A DNA stretch of 64,000 nt from Litorimonas haliclonae. GTDB taxonomy: Bacteria > Pseudomonadota > Alphaproteobacteria > Caulobacterales > Maricaulaceae. Shown here in pieces: positions 34,451 to 44,300 of this stretch. The translations under genes were made by a program, and so were the position numbers. The notes below the pieces were generated by a model that saw nothing but the letters and a program-made list of their open reading frames with translations, ran no database searches and was not told the origin of the DNA. Position 1 is the first letter of the stretch, and each line of letters starts with the position of its first letter. The stretch covers positions 60,913-124,912 of the forward strand of contig NZ_CBCSCO010000007.1 in NCBI RefSeq assembly GCF_965138505.1, in the 5' to 3' direction.

Positions 34451-35594
34451 GGGATATCATCACTAAATTATCGCGATGGATGAGGGCCGGCCCATTTGTA
34501 TAGCCTAATGTGCCTTCAATTCTATCGCTTTGATGTCCCATAATTTTTTGGATGTCCTGGCTGTCATAGCTTGAAAGGCCTCTGGCAACTTCTACACCGG
34601 ACGTATCATAAATCCCGATAGCCTCGCCTTTCTGAAAGTTGCCTTTTAAACTCGTCACACCTGCCGCCAGCAGGCTTTTCCCACTGTTTAAAGCTTTGAC
34701 GGCGCCTGAGTCTATCTGAAGGCTTCCTTTTGGCTTGAGAGAGCCAATAATCCACTGCGCCCTTGCATTTTTCGGATTAGTAGCCGCCAAAAACAAGGTT
34801 GACCGCTCCCCGCCTTCTAGACGCGAGAAGGGGGCGGGCGCGCGGCCGTCCATAATAATCATCTCGCAGCCGGCCTGAGTGGCAATTTGTGCGGCGGCGA
34901 GTTTGGTCGCCATCCCGCCCGTCCCGACCGCTCTGTCAGTATTTGCGCCCGCGCCCATGGCAAGTATCTCCGGCGTAACGCTATCAATTTGCGGGATGTG
35001 CTTTGCCGATTTATCGACTCGAGGATCAGAAGTGTAGAGACCGTCAATATCGGAGAGAAGCAGAAGACCGTCCGCTCCGACCATTTGCGCTGTTCTGGCA
35101 GCGAGGCGATCATTATCGCCATAGCGGATCTCGTCCGTCGCGACGGTGTCGTTCTCGTTAATTACGGGAACAGTGTTCAGGCTGAGAAGGGTTTCTAAGG
35201 TAGAACGGGCATTGAGCCAATGACGACGGTCTTCTGTATCGGTGAGGGTTAAGAGGGCTTGCGCGGCGTGCAGGCCAAATTGTGCCAAAGCTTGATCATA
35301 GGCTTGGGTCAAATGAGACTGTCCTGCGGCGGCGCAGGCCTGTTTTTCTGGCAAAGACAAGGGTTTCCCAATAAGGCCTAGTCGAGCGCGACCCAAAGCG
35401 ACAGCTCCGGAGGAGACGATCAGCGTCTCAAGCCCGTTTTTGTGTCGACTAGCGATCTCTGAACAGAGATCAGTTAGCCAGTCCTGCCTCAGCGCATGGG
35501 TTTCGGTTTCCACGAGCAAGGCTGAGCCTATTTTCACGACCAGACGCTTATAAGTGCCTAAGCGCTTATTAGGAATGTCTGACCCCTCCGACAT
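34443..35594 (-). CDS. proB: Glutamate 5-kinase
   Basis: First enzyme of proline synthesis; it phosphorylates glutamate with ATP. The amino-acid-kinase domain shows VVKIGSALLVE at the N-terminus, VSSGAVALGRARLG near residue 60, PVINENDTVATDEIRYGDNDRLAA near residues 138-161 and GTGGMATKLAAAQIA near residue 224. A C-terminal PUA domain follows from about residue 285 (IDSGAVKALNSGKSLLAAGV). Total length is 383 residues, as expected for the PUA-containing form. The gene is 5 bp downstream of obg and overlaps nadD. Its pathway partner proA is not in this window. Confidence 0.96.
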   Translation of the reverse strand: MSEGSDIPNKRLGTYKRLVVKIGSALLVETETHALRQDWLTDLCSEIASRHKNGLETLIVSSGAVALGRARLGLIGKPLSLPEKQACAAAGQSHLTQAYDQALAQFGLHAAQALLTLTDTEDRRHWLNARSTLETLLSLNTVPVINENDTVATDEIRYGDNDRLAARTAQMVGADGLLLLSDIDGLYTSDPRVDKSAKHIPQIDSVTPEILAMGAGANTDRAVGTGGMATKLAAAQIATQAGCEMIIMDGRAPAPFSRLEGGERSTLFLAATNPKNARAQWIIGSLKPKGSLQIDSGAVKALNSGKSLLAAGVTSLKGNFQKGEAIGIYDTSGVEVARGLSSYDSQDIQKIMGHQSDRIEGTLGYTNGPALIHRDNLVMISHV

Positions 35595-35599
35595 AAAAT

Positions 35600-36682
35600 T
35601 TAGGGAGACCAGCCTTTTTGCTCTTCCATTTCGCCGTCTTTTACCGCTTGAGCGATACGTTTTTCTTCGCGTTTTGCGTCTTCTTTTTGGCGGCGTTTTT
35701 TAACGTGCTCGTAGACGGCAAAAAGCACAGGTTTCAGTCCTTGGTTAGCCACACTGGAAATTAAAAGGGGAGTCTGGCCACATACCGCTTCAACGCTCTC
35801 TGATACCTCGGAGAGAAGATCTTCATCTAGAGAATCGCACTTGGTCAGAACGATGATTTCCGGTTTGTCTTCAATACCGCCGTCATATTCAACCAGTTCG
35901 TTACGGATGATGCGGTAGTTTTCGGCTGGATCGTCGGCGGACGCATCCACAAGGTGAAGGACAGCCGCGCAGCGTTCTACATGGCCCAAGAAACGATGTC
36001 CAAGGCCTGCGCCTTCAGACGCGCCTTCAATCAAACCGGGCAGGTCGGCCAGCACAAAACGTTCCGCCGCCCCAAGATTTACCACGCCGAGATGCGGGTG
36101 AAGCGTTGTGAAGGGATAATCTGCTGTTTTAGGCGAAGCTGCCGTGACTGTGGACAAAAAGGTCGATTTTCCGGCATTGGGGAGACCGACAAGTCCCGCA
36201 TCGGCAAGGAGTTTAAGACGGAGCCAGACCCAACGTTCTTCGCCTTCTTCGCCGGGATTGGCCTTGCGGGGCGCTTGATTGGTCGAGGACTTGAACCGGG
36301 CATTTCCCCATCCGCCATTCCCGCCCTTGGCGAGCAAAACGCGCTGATCTTCTTCGGTTAGATCGACCAGAACTTCGTCCGTGTCAGCATCAATCACTTG
36401 CGTACCGACCGGGACTTTCAGAGTAACGTCTTCGCCGGCCGCACCTGTCCTATCCCGGCCCATGCCGTGCACGCCGGTATCTGCTTTGAAATGCTGTTGG
36501 TAACGATAGTCAATCAGCGTGTTGAGGTCGCGGGTCGCTTCGACCCAGACGTCACCGCCCTTACCCCCATCGCCGCCATTGGGTCCGCCGAAAGCAACAT
36601 ATTTTTCACGGCGGAAGGAGACGCTGCCTGCGCCGCCATTGCCGGATTTCACGAATATTTTAGCTTGATCTAGAAATTTCAT
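35600..36682 (-). CDS. obg: GTPase Obg/CgtA
   Basis: Essential ribosome-associated GTPase of 50S assembly and stringent control. The glycine-rich Obg fold takes up the N-terminus (FVKSGNGGAGSVSFRREKY, FGGPNGGDGGKGGDVWVEA). The G domain carries the P-loop GLPNAGKSTF near residues 167-176, DLPGLIEGASEGAGLGHRF and LTKCDSLDE. The Lys/Glu-rich tail replaces the longer C-terminal domain of some homologues. It continues the usual rplU-rpmA-obg order on the same strand, although a GNAT gene and a terminator lie between here. Confidence 0.96.
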   Translation of the reverse strand: MKFLDQAKIFVKSGNGGAGSVSFRREKYVAFGGPNGGDGGKGGDVWVEATRDLNTLIDYRYQQHFKADTGVHGMGRDRTGAAGEDVTLKVPVGTQVIDADTDEVLVDLTEEDQRVLLAKGGNGGWGNARFKSSTNQAPRKANPGEEGEERWVWLRLKLLADAGLVGLPNAGKSTFLSTVTAASPKTADYPFTTLHPHLGVVNLGAAERFVLADLPGLIEGASEGAGLGHRFLGHVERCAAVLHLVDASADDPAENYRIIRNELVEYDGGIEDKPEIIVLTKCDSLDEDLLSEVSESVEAVCGQTPLLISSVANQGLKPVLFAVYEHVKKRRQKEDAKREEKRIAQAVKDGEMEEQKGWSP

Positions 36683-36710
36683 AATTTGTCTTTCAGGCCC
36701 GTATCTAAAA

Positions 36711-37298
36711 CTATTCGGCTTCGATGACTAGCGACGAATGGGTCTCGCTCTCACTTAAAGAAGCCGCAGAACGGGCAGGACGTTCCAATAATACACTTTC
36801 CGCCTTTTTTAGTCTGGCCATCGAGAAATACTGTTCCTTTTCCCCAGTGAGCCTAAAGCCGAGTTTTTCGAGAACGCGCAGACTGGCCGGGTTATCCGAG
36901 AATACACCAGCGGTTAGTAGCGTTGGTCCGAAATGTCGATCTGCTTCAGCCATGAGGCGACGGCACGCCTCGGAGGCATATCCTTTGCCCCAAAATGGAT
37001 CACCTACCCAATATCCAAATTCCAAGGGCGACTTTTCGGTGCGTCGAAACAGATCAACGATGCCAATCATATCGTCATTTCCTTTAGCGGTGATCGCATA
37101 AGGATAGGCTAGGCTTCGGCGTTTCTGAGCTCTTAGGTGCAGAATTTTAAATTCGGCAGAAAGGAGAGGGAAGGGGTGAGGGAAGCTTCCTGTCATACGG
37201 GCAATGTCAAAATTGCTCCCATATTTGGATAGCGCCACAGCGTCTTCGTCACGCAGTTGGCGTAAGAGTAATCTTTCGGTTTCTAAAGTCTCATTCAT
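36711..37298 (-). CDS. GNAT-family N-acetyltransferase (RimJ/RimL-like)
   Basis: Acetyl-CoA-dependent N-acetyltransferase of the RimJ/RimL/YdaF group. It begins with the typical ETERLLLRQLRDEDA. The acetyl-CoA-binding region is FGYWVGDPFWGKGYASEACRR, followed by GVFSDNPASLRVLEKLGF, the characteristic motif B. The length is 195 residues. A strong GAGGAGG ribosome site lies just upstream of the ATG. Location between rpmA and obg is common for such genes in alphaproteobacteria, which hints at a ribosome-linked substrate, but that is inference. Confidence 0.85.
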   Translation of the reverse strand: MNETLETERLLLRQLRDEDAVALSKYGSNFDIARMTGSFPHPFPLLSAEFKILHLRAQKRRSLAYPYAITAKGNDDMIGIVDLFRRTEKSPLEFGYWVGDPFWGKGYASEACRRLMAEADRHFGPTLLTAGVFSDNPASLRVLEKLGFRLTGEKEQYFSMARLKKAESVLLERPARSAASLSESETHSSLVIEAE

Positions 37299-37358
37299 GC
37301 TCGCCTCCTCACATAGGGCGTAGCAGGGGAATTGTTTCTTTCACTACTCTTGCAAATA

Positions 37359-37390
37359 ACAAAAAAGGGAAATCGGAGACCCGATTTCCC
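37359..37390 (-). terminator. Terminator after rpmA
   Basis: Read on the minus strand, GGGAAATCGG and CCGATTTCCC form a perfect 10-bp stem with a 4-base loop, followed by TTTTTTGTT. It lies 52 bp after the rpmA stop and separates the ribosomal protein pair from the GNAT-obg cluster. Confidence 0.92.
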
Positions 37391-37441
37391 TGCTGTTCTT
37401 TATCGGGTCGCCTGTTTGGCGGGACCCAATTTAAAATGGGT

Positions 37442-37711
37442 CTATTCTGCGGCGTCGGCCAGCGGCATGACAGACACAAATGTGCGTGCATTGCGTTTGG
37501 TTTCAAAGGACACGCGGCCTTCGGACTTGGCAAATAGAGTGTGGTCTTTGCCCATGCCTACATTTGCCCCAGGATAATATTTTGTGCCGCGCTGGCGCAA
37601 AATAATGTTTCCAGGAATGACCGCTTGGCCACCTGATTTCTTGATGCCCAGGCGACGGCCTGCACTGTCGCGACCGTTATTGGACGAACCACCTGCTTTT
37701 TTATGAGCCAT
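37442..37711 (-). CDS. rpmA: 50S ribosomal protein L27
   Basis: Large-subunit protein whose N-terminus reaches the peptidyl transferase centre. It starts MAHKKAGGSSNNGRDSAGRR and continues with GQAVIPGNIILRQRGTKYYPG and GKDHTLFAKSEGRVSF, the standard family pattern. The 89 residues fit. The start is preceded by GGAGTAACTC. It follows rplU by 34 bp and is closed by a strong terminator. Confidence 0.97.
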   Translation of the reverse strand: MAHKKAGGSSNNGRDSAGRRLGIKKSGGQAVIPGNIILRQRGTKYYPGANVGMGKDHTLFAKSEGRVSFETKRNARTFVSVMPLADAAE

Positions 37712-37745
37712 GAGTTACTCCTGTTCCAAAAGGCGGGCGCGAAGC

Positions 37746-38057
37746 CTAGCCTGTAATTCCTGTGATTTTGATGGCCGTTTCGTTTTGACGATGGCCTTTC
37801 TTACGACGGTAGTTCTGACGGCGCTTCTTTTTGAAGACAAGAACTTTTGCGCCTTTGCGCTGCTCTAGAATTTCACCTGCAACGCTGGCGCCTTTAACAA
37901 GCGGGGCGCCGACTTTTACGTCGCCGTCTTTTCCATGCATAAGGACATCGCCGAAAGAGACTTTGTCTCCGGCTTCGCCGTCAAGTTTCTCAACAACAAT
38001 AATATCGTTTTCGGCGACCTTATACTGTTTACCGCCGGTTTGGATCACTGCAAACAT
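37746..38057 (-). CDS. rplU: 50S ribosomal protein L21
   Basis: Large-subunit protein that binds 23S rRNA. The core reads MFAVIQTGGKQYKVAENDII, VSFGDVLMHGKDGDVKVGAPL and the basic KVLVFKKKRRQNYRRKKGHRQ. The frame extends upstream to 38084, but the ATG at 38057 is the conserved start and has GGAAAG upstream, giving 103 residues. It is first in a two-gene unit with rpmA. The usual dinucleotide of the L21 C-terminus (ITGI) is intact. Confidence 0.97.
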   Translation of the reverse strand: MFAVIQTGGKQYKVAENDIIVVEKLDGEAGDKVSFGDVLMHGKDGDVKVGAPLVKGASVAGEILEQRKGAKVLVFKKKRRQNYRRKKGHRQNETAIKITGITG

Positions 38058-38290
38058 GATCTTTCCTTCCAATAAGGCGTCCAAACATCAAGAAGGACAC
38101 CCAAAAATTCAAAAGCCGCCTCGGGCTTGTCTGACATCCTTTGAACCTTATCAAGGGAATCGCAGACGAAAGGCGGCGGCCAATTCGTTGCGCCTTATAC
38201 AGTCAGAGCCGTCTCTGTCAACGCACAGGGTTCATCTTTTACAGGTTTCAGGGCGTTTTGGCAAAGTGAAATGTTCTGACGGATGAAATG
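38058..38290 (-). promoter_or_regulatory. Leader and promoter region of rplU-rpmA
   Basis: About 230 bp without a gene, between the terminator of the giant gene and rplU on the same strand. It must carry the rplU-rpmA promoter because a strong terminator lies upstream of it. Alternating GC-rich patches (AAGCCGCC- and GGCGGC-like, near 38112-38122 and 38172-38181) could pair in a leader. No confident -35/-10 boxes were picked out. Confidence 0.35.
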
Positions 38291-38323
38291 AAAAGCCCTG
38301 CCTCACAGAAGGGAGGCAGGGCT
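38291..38323 (-). terminator. Terminator of the giant repeat gene
   Basis: Read on the minus strand, an 11-bp perfect stem (AGCCCTGCCTC / GAGGCAGGGCT) with an 8-base loop is followed by TTTTCATTTC. It lies 41 bp after the stop codon of the 2,945-residue protein. Confidence 0.88.
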
Positions 38324-38363
38324 AAGTCTAGTAAGGAACGTTGCCATTCCTGTTTGTCAGGGC

Positions 38364-41300
38364 TTAGCGCGGGTTGACGCGACCAATCACTTGGCCATTT
38401 GCATCCACGATATTTCCGTTTCCATCAACGCGGCCGATAACAGTGCCTTCGGCGTTAACAACGGATCCGTCATTCCGGACTGTGAAGCCTGTTGTGCGGC
38501 TATCGGTGACAGTTCCGTTAACAGAGTTCGTCGTGGAGATAGAACCAGTTGTTGTGCCGACTGAGCCAAGACCCATCTCGCCGGATCCGAGCGCGCCGGA
38601 GCGTGTTGCGAAGTCGCGGATAATAATGGTGCCAGAGGCGTCAACAACATTGCCGTTCCCGTCCAGACGCCCAATGAGGCGGCCGGAGCTGTCGCGGACA
38701 GTTCTGTCTGCTCCGATAGAGTAGCCAGTGCGGGTTGTGGTCGTGGTTGTAGTCGTGTTGCCGGACGTAAAGCCTGTGCTTGAACTATTAGAACGTCCAC
38801 CGTCAAAAGCTTGACCGCTTTGGAATGCGCCGCGTTCCGTTCCGGAAACCCCGCCGACCATTGAGCGCCAGTCAACGCCCAATACATCAACTGTCCGAAG
38901 GGTCAAACCACCCGTTGAAAGGTTGTTGTCTTGCTGGAAGGACTCAACAGAAGCATAGGTTGCGCGGCCCAAGGCTCCGTCAATCGCGCCGCTATAATAG
39001 CCCTGAGCTTGAAGAGCCCGTTGGATGGCGGAGATCACGGTGACATTTGCATTGGCCTCACAGAGAACTTGACGCCACTCGGCCCTTTCAGCTGAGATTT
39101 GAGTGCGGCGTTCAATGGTTCCGTATTCCGGTGGGATAACGACCGTTTCAGTACGAGGGGCTTCGACTACACGCTGCACTTCAATCGTTTCGTAACGAGC
39201 CGGGATCACGCGGCGTTCAATTCTCGGGGCACCGACAGGGACGCGGCGCGTCACTGTTTTGGTTACCGCTGGAATGACACGCTCTTGTGTCGTCGCTGGC
39301 GTCTTAACAACGCGGCGCGTAACCTGCTTTGTAACAGCCGGGATAACCCGTTCTTGTGTCTGAGCTGGTGTTTTGATGCGGCGACGCGTTTCCGTCTTAG
39401 TGACAGCCGGAATAACCCGCTCGCGCGTCTGCGCAGGCGTTTTCATAACACGGCGTTCGACAGTTTTTGTGACCGCTGGGATAACCCGTTCTTGGGTCTG
39501 AGCCGGCGTTTTTACGACGCGGCGCTGAACAGTCTTTGTCACAGCTGGCGTCGCACGCTCTACAGTCCGAGCCGGTGTCTTGACGACGCGGCGTTCAACA
39601 GTGCTCGTGACCGCCGGGATGACCCGTTCCTGCGTCTTAGCCGGCGTTTTCACGACCTGACGGCTGACTTGCTTCGTTACGGCAGGGATGGTCCGCTCTT
39701 GTGTCTGAGCCGGCGTTTTCATAACGCGGCGCTCAACAGTTTTCGTGACAGCCGGAATGACGCGTTCTTGCGTCTGAGCCGGCGTTTTCACAACGCGTCG
39801 GCTGACCTGTTTGGTCACAGCCGGAACTTGTTTCTCAACCGTTCTTGCTGGTGTCTTGATCACGCGGCGGGTTTCCACCTTCGTGACCGCGGGGATAACC
39901 CGTTCCTGAGTAGAGGCCGGTGTTTTAACGACGCGGCGCTCAACTGTGTTTGTCACGGCCGGGATGGCGCGCTCAACAGTTCGAGCAGGTGTCTTGACGA
40001 CGCGGCGCTCAACCTGCTTGGTCACGGCCGGAATAACCCGCTCTTGCGTAGACGCTGGCGTTTTCACGACGCGGCGAGAAACCGTTTTCGTCACAGCTGG
40101 AATAGCGCGCTCTACCGTGCGAGCCGGAGAGACGAGACGTCGACGACTTTCCTGCTTGGTCACAACCGGAACAACGCGTTCCTGTGTTTGAGCCGGTGTT
40201 TTGACGACGCGGCGCTCAACCTGCTTAGTGACGGCTGGAATGACTTTCTCGACCGTTTGAGCCGGTGTCTTTATGACGCGACGGCTCTGCATTTTTGTCA
40301 CGGCCGGAATAACCCGCTCTTGAGTCGAAGCAGGTGTTTTCACAACGCGGCGTTCAACTTGAGCTGTCACAGCTGGGATAACTTTCTCAACTGTAGAAGC
40401 CGGTGTTTTTAGAACGCGGCGTGTTTCCATCTTTGTAACCGCCGGAATGACGCGCTCTTGCGTAGAGGCCGGTGTTTTCACGACGCGGCGCGAAACAGTT
40501 TTTGTGACGGCCGGGACGGCGCGCTCAACTGTTTTTGCCGGTGTCTTGATCACACGGCGACTTTGCTCCTTTGTAACCGCCGGAATGACGCGTTCTTGCG
40601 TAGAGGCCGGTGTTTTGACGACACGGCGAGAGACAGTTTTTGTAACCGCTGGGACGGCGCGTTCAACTGTTCTTGCCGGTGTCTTGATCACGCGGCGAGC
40701 TTCCATCTTTGTAACCGCCGGAATGACCCGCTCTTGCGTCTGAGCCGGCGTTTTAACGACGCGGCGTTCAACCGTTTTTGTAACCGCCGGAACGGCCCGC
40801 TCAACAGTTTTCGCTGGTGTTTTTACGACGCGGCGGCTTTCCATTTTCGTGACAGCCGGAATGACACGTTCTTGTGTCTGGGCCGGCGTTTTGACCACGC
40901 GGCGGGAAACCGTTTTGGTTACCGCTGGAATAACCTTCTCTACTGTTTTAGACGGCGTCTTGATAACGCGGCGGCTTTCCATCTTGGTAACGGCCGGTAT
41001 GACCTTCTCAACCGTAGAGGCCGGAGATTTCACAATGCGGCGCTGAACCTGTTTGGTGACAGCCGGAATGACGCGCGCAACGGTTGTTTCAGGCGTAACG
41101 ATGCGGCGGCGTGTTTCCTGTTTGGTAACAGCTGGAATAACGCGTTCTGTCGTTGCCGCAGGCGTTTTGACTACGCGGCGCGAAACAGTTTTCGTCACAG
41201 CTGGAATAACTTTCTCAACTGTAGACGCCGGTGTCTTCACAACGCGGCGCGTTTCGACCTTAGTCACGGCCGGAATGACGCGTTCTTGGGTTTGTGCCGG

Positions 41301-44300
41301 TGTTTTCACAACGCGTCTCTCAACCTGTTTTGTCACAGCTGGGATAACCTTTTCAACGGTAGAGGCCGGTGTTTTCACAACGCGGCGCGTTTCCATCTTA
41401 GTCACAGCAGGAATGACGCGTTCTTGTGTAGACGCCGGTGTTTTCACGACACGGCGGGAAACCGTTTTCGTTACAGCCGGAACAGCGCGTTCAACTGTTT
41501 TTGCTGGTGTTTTGATCACGCGGCGGGTTTGTGCTTTGGTGACAGCAGGAATGACACGTTCTGTGACCTGAGCCGGCGTTTTGACCACGCGCCGGGAAAC
41601 GGTCTTCGTGACAGCCGGAATAGCTTTCTCAACCGTTCTTGCTGGCGTTTTGATCACGCGGCGGCTTTCCATTTTGGTAACAGCCGGGATTACGCGCTCT
41701 TGTGTCGAGGCAGGTGTCTTAACCACGCGGCGAGAGACAGTTTTGGTGACAGCAGGCACTTTTTTCTCAACTGTTCTCGCCGGCGTTTTCACGACGCGAC
41801 GTGTTTCCATCTTCGTCACAGCCGGGATGACCCGTTCTTGGGTTGAGGCTGGAACATCGACGACGCGGCGGGTGACAGTTTCTGTAACAGCCGGAATAAC
41901 GCGCTCTTCCGTGCGGGCCGGCGTTTTCACCACGCGGCGCTGACGTGTTTTCGAAACTGCCGGGATAACTTTCTCAACAGTTTGAGCCGGCGTTTTCACG
42001 ACGCGGCGAGATACTGATTTCGTGACGGCCGGAATGATTTTCTCAACGGTTTTGGCCGGAGAGACGATACGGCGACGCGTTTCCGTTTTTGTGACGGCCG
42101 GAATGACACGCTCTGTTGTCGCTGCCGGCGTTTTCACGACGCGGCGAGAAACAGTTTCAGTGACAGCTGGGATCGTCTTTTCAACAGTGCGGGCCGGCGT
42201 TTTAACAACGCGGCGGCTCTCTGTCTTAGTCACGGCAGGGATGACGCGCTCTTGCGTAGAGGCAGGGCGGTCAACAACGCGGCGAGTGACTTGTTTCGTC
42301 ACGGCTGGAACGACTTTTTCAACTGTCCGAGCCGGAGTTACGACGCGGCGGCGAGTTTCCATTTTGGTAACAGCCGGGATGACGCGTTCTTGTGTAGAGG
42401 CCGGGCGATCCACAACGCGGCGCGTTACGGTTTCAGTCACAGCCGGAATGACGCGCTCTGTTGTTGTCGCAGGCGTTTTCGTTACGCGCCGCTGAACTGT
42501 CTTCGTTACGGCTGGAATACGGCGTTCTACGATACGGGCTTCTTCTGCGAGAACCTGTTTCTCAACCGAGCCGATTTTCTGGCTATAGGTCGCATCAGTC
42601 GCATTGCGCTTTTCTACGCGGGCCGGAGTTTTGACAACGCGGCGGGTCACCGTTTCAGTGACGGCCGGGATGGCCACCTCACGTGTTGTTGCCGGAGTGT
42701 CCACAACACGTTTCGTGATTTGCTTCGTGACCGCCGGAATTTGACGCTCAACCGTGCGGGCCGGCTCTGCGACGACTTGCTTGGTGATTGTCTTATATTT
42801 GGCCGGGATTAGTACGCGGCAGAGGATTTCTCCGGTTTGGTTCACAATTGTTTGAGTAGATTCAACTACTTGCTCGGAAACACCGTTAAAGACGGTGAAT
42901 TGACCGCGCGTATTAGTATTGATTTGTCCGCCGGCTGTCAGAGAACCATAATTGATGGCTTGGCTCCCAGGCTTCCATTCTTCGCGCGCAGGTTCGATGA
43001 GAACGCGCTCTGAACGTGTTTCATACTTAGCCGGGATAACTTCCAGCTCTGTGCGGGCAGGTTGGACCGTAATGGTTTCCGTCACAGTTTTATAAGTTGG
43101 CGGGACCACTTCGACGCGTGTACTGGCTTCCTGCGTGACGATTGTGTCTGTGACAGTCTCGTAGGTGGCTGGAATGACGACCAGTTCTTGCGCCGCGTCT
43201 TGTTGGACGTAAGTTTCTTGCTCTGTCCGGTACGTTGCGGGTTGCGCGACATATTCAACGGTTTCAGGCGTGACGACCACGGTGTCTGTCACAGTTTCGT
43301 AAGTCGCCGGAACGGTGACGAGTTCTGTGGACGCTTCTTGAACTACAATGGTTTCGGTTACGTCTTTATAAGTCGCAGGGACAACAACGAGCTCGGTCGT
43401 CGCTTCTTGGACGACGACAGCTTCTTCATATGTCTCGTATTCAGCCGGAACAGTGACATATTCAACAGTTTCAGGCGAGACGACGACCGTGTCGGTGACA
43501 TTTTTGAAGGTTGCCGGAACCGTGACGAGTTCTGTCGTGGCTTCTTTGACCACGACTGTGTCTGTCACGGTTTCAAATTCGGCCGGTATAGTTGTGAGTT
43601 CTGTTGAAGCTTCCTGAACGACGACTGTTTCCGTAACTGTTTCAAAAGTTGCCGGAACGGTCACAAGCTCAGTTGAGGCTTCCTGGACAACAATCGTTTC
43701 TTCGTAAGTTTCATATTCAGCAGGCTGAAGTACATATTCAACAGTTTGCGGTTGTACCACAACGGTGTCCGTGACTGTTTCGAAAACAGGCGGAACGGTA
43801 ACGAGCTCTGTCGAGGCTTCCTGAGCCACATAAGTCTCGGTGACATTTTCATAAACGGCTGGAATTGTGACGAGTTCTGTGGACGCTTCTTGAACGACAA
43901 CGGTTTCTGTTACCGTTTTGAAGGTCGCCGGCACGGTGACGAGCTCTGTAGACGCTTCTTGGACGACGACAGGCTCTTCGATGGTTTCATAAACAGCCGG
44001 AACAGTTTCATAATCGACTGTTGCAGGTGTCACGACAACGGTATCCGTTACGGTTTCATAAGTGGCTGGAACCGTGACGAGTTCTGTTGATGCCTCTTGA
44101 ACGACGACAGGCTCTTCGATGGTTTCATAAACAGCCGGTACAGACTCATATGTCGTCGTTGCCGGTGTAACGACAACAGTATCTGTGACTGTGTCGAAAA
44201 CAGGCGGGATAGTCACCAGCTCTGTTGAGGCTTCTTGTACCACAACATTTTCAGTGACTGTCTCATACTCAGCCGGAACAGTCACATACTCAACGCCGGC

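Noticed and set aside
39099..41846. Long plus-strand open frames opposite the giant gene (437 and 462 codons, plus others to about 46370)
   Set aside because: They are antisense shadows of the 69-bp repeats: because each unit lacks stops in these frames, the frames stay open by periodicity. They have odd Arg/Asn/Cys/His-rich content, no ribosome sites and no family features.
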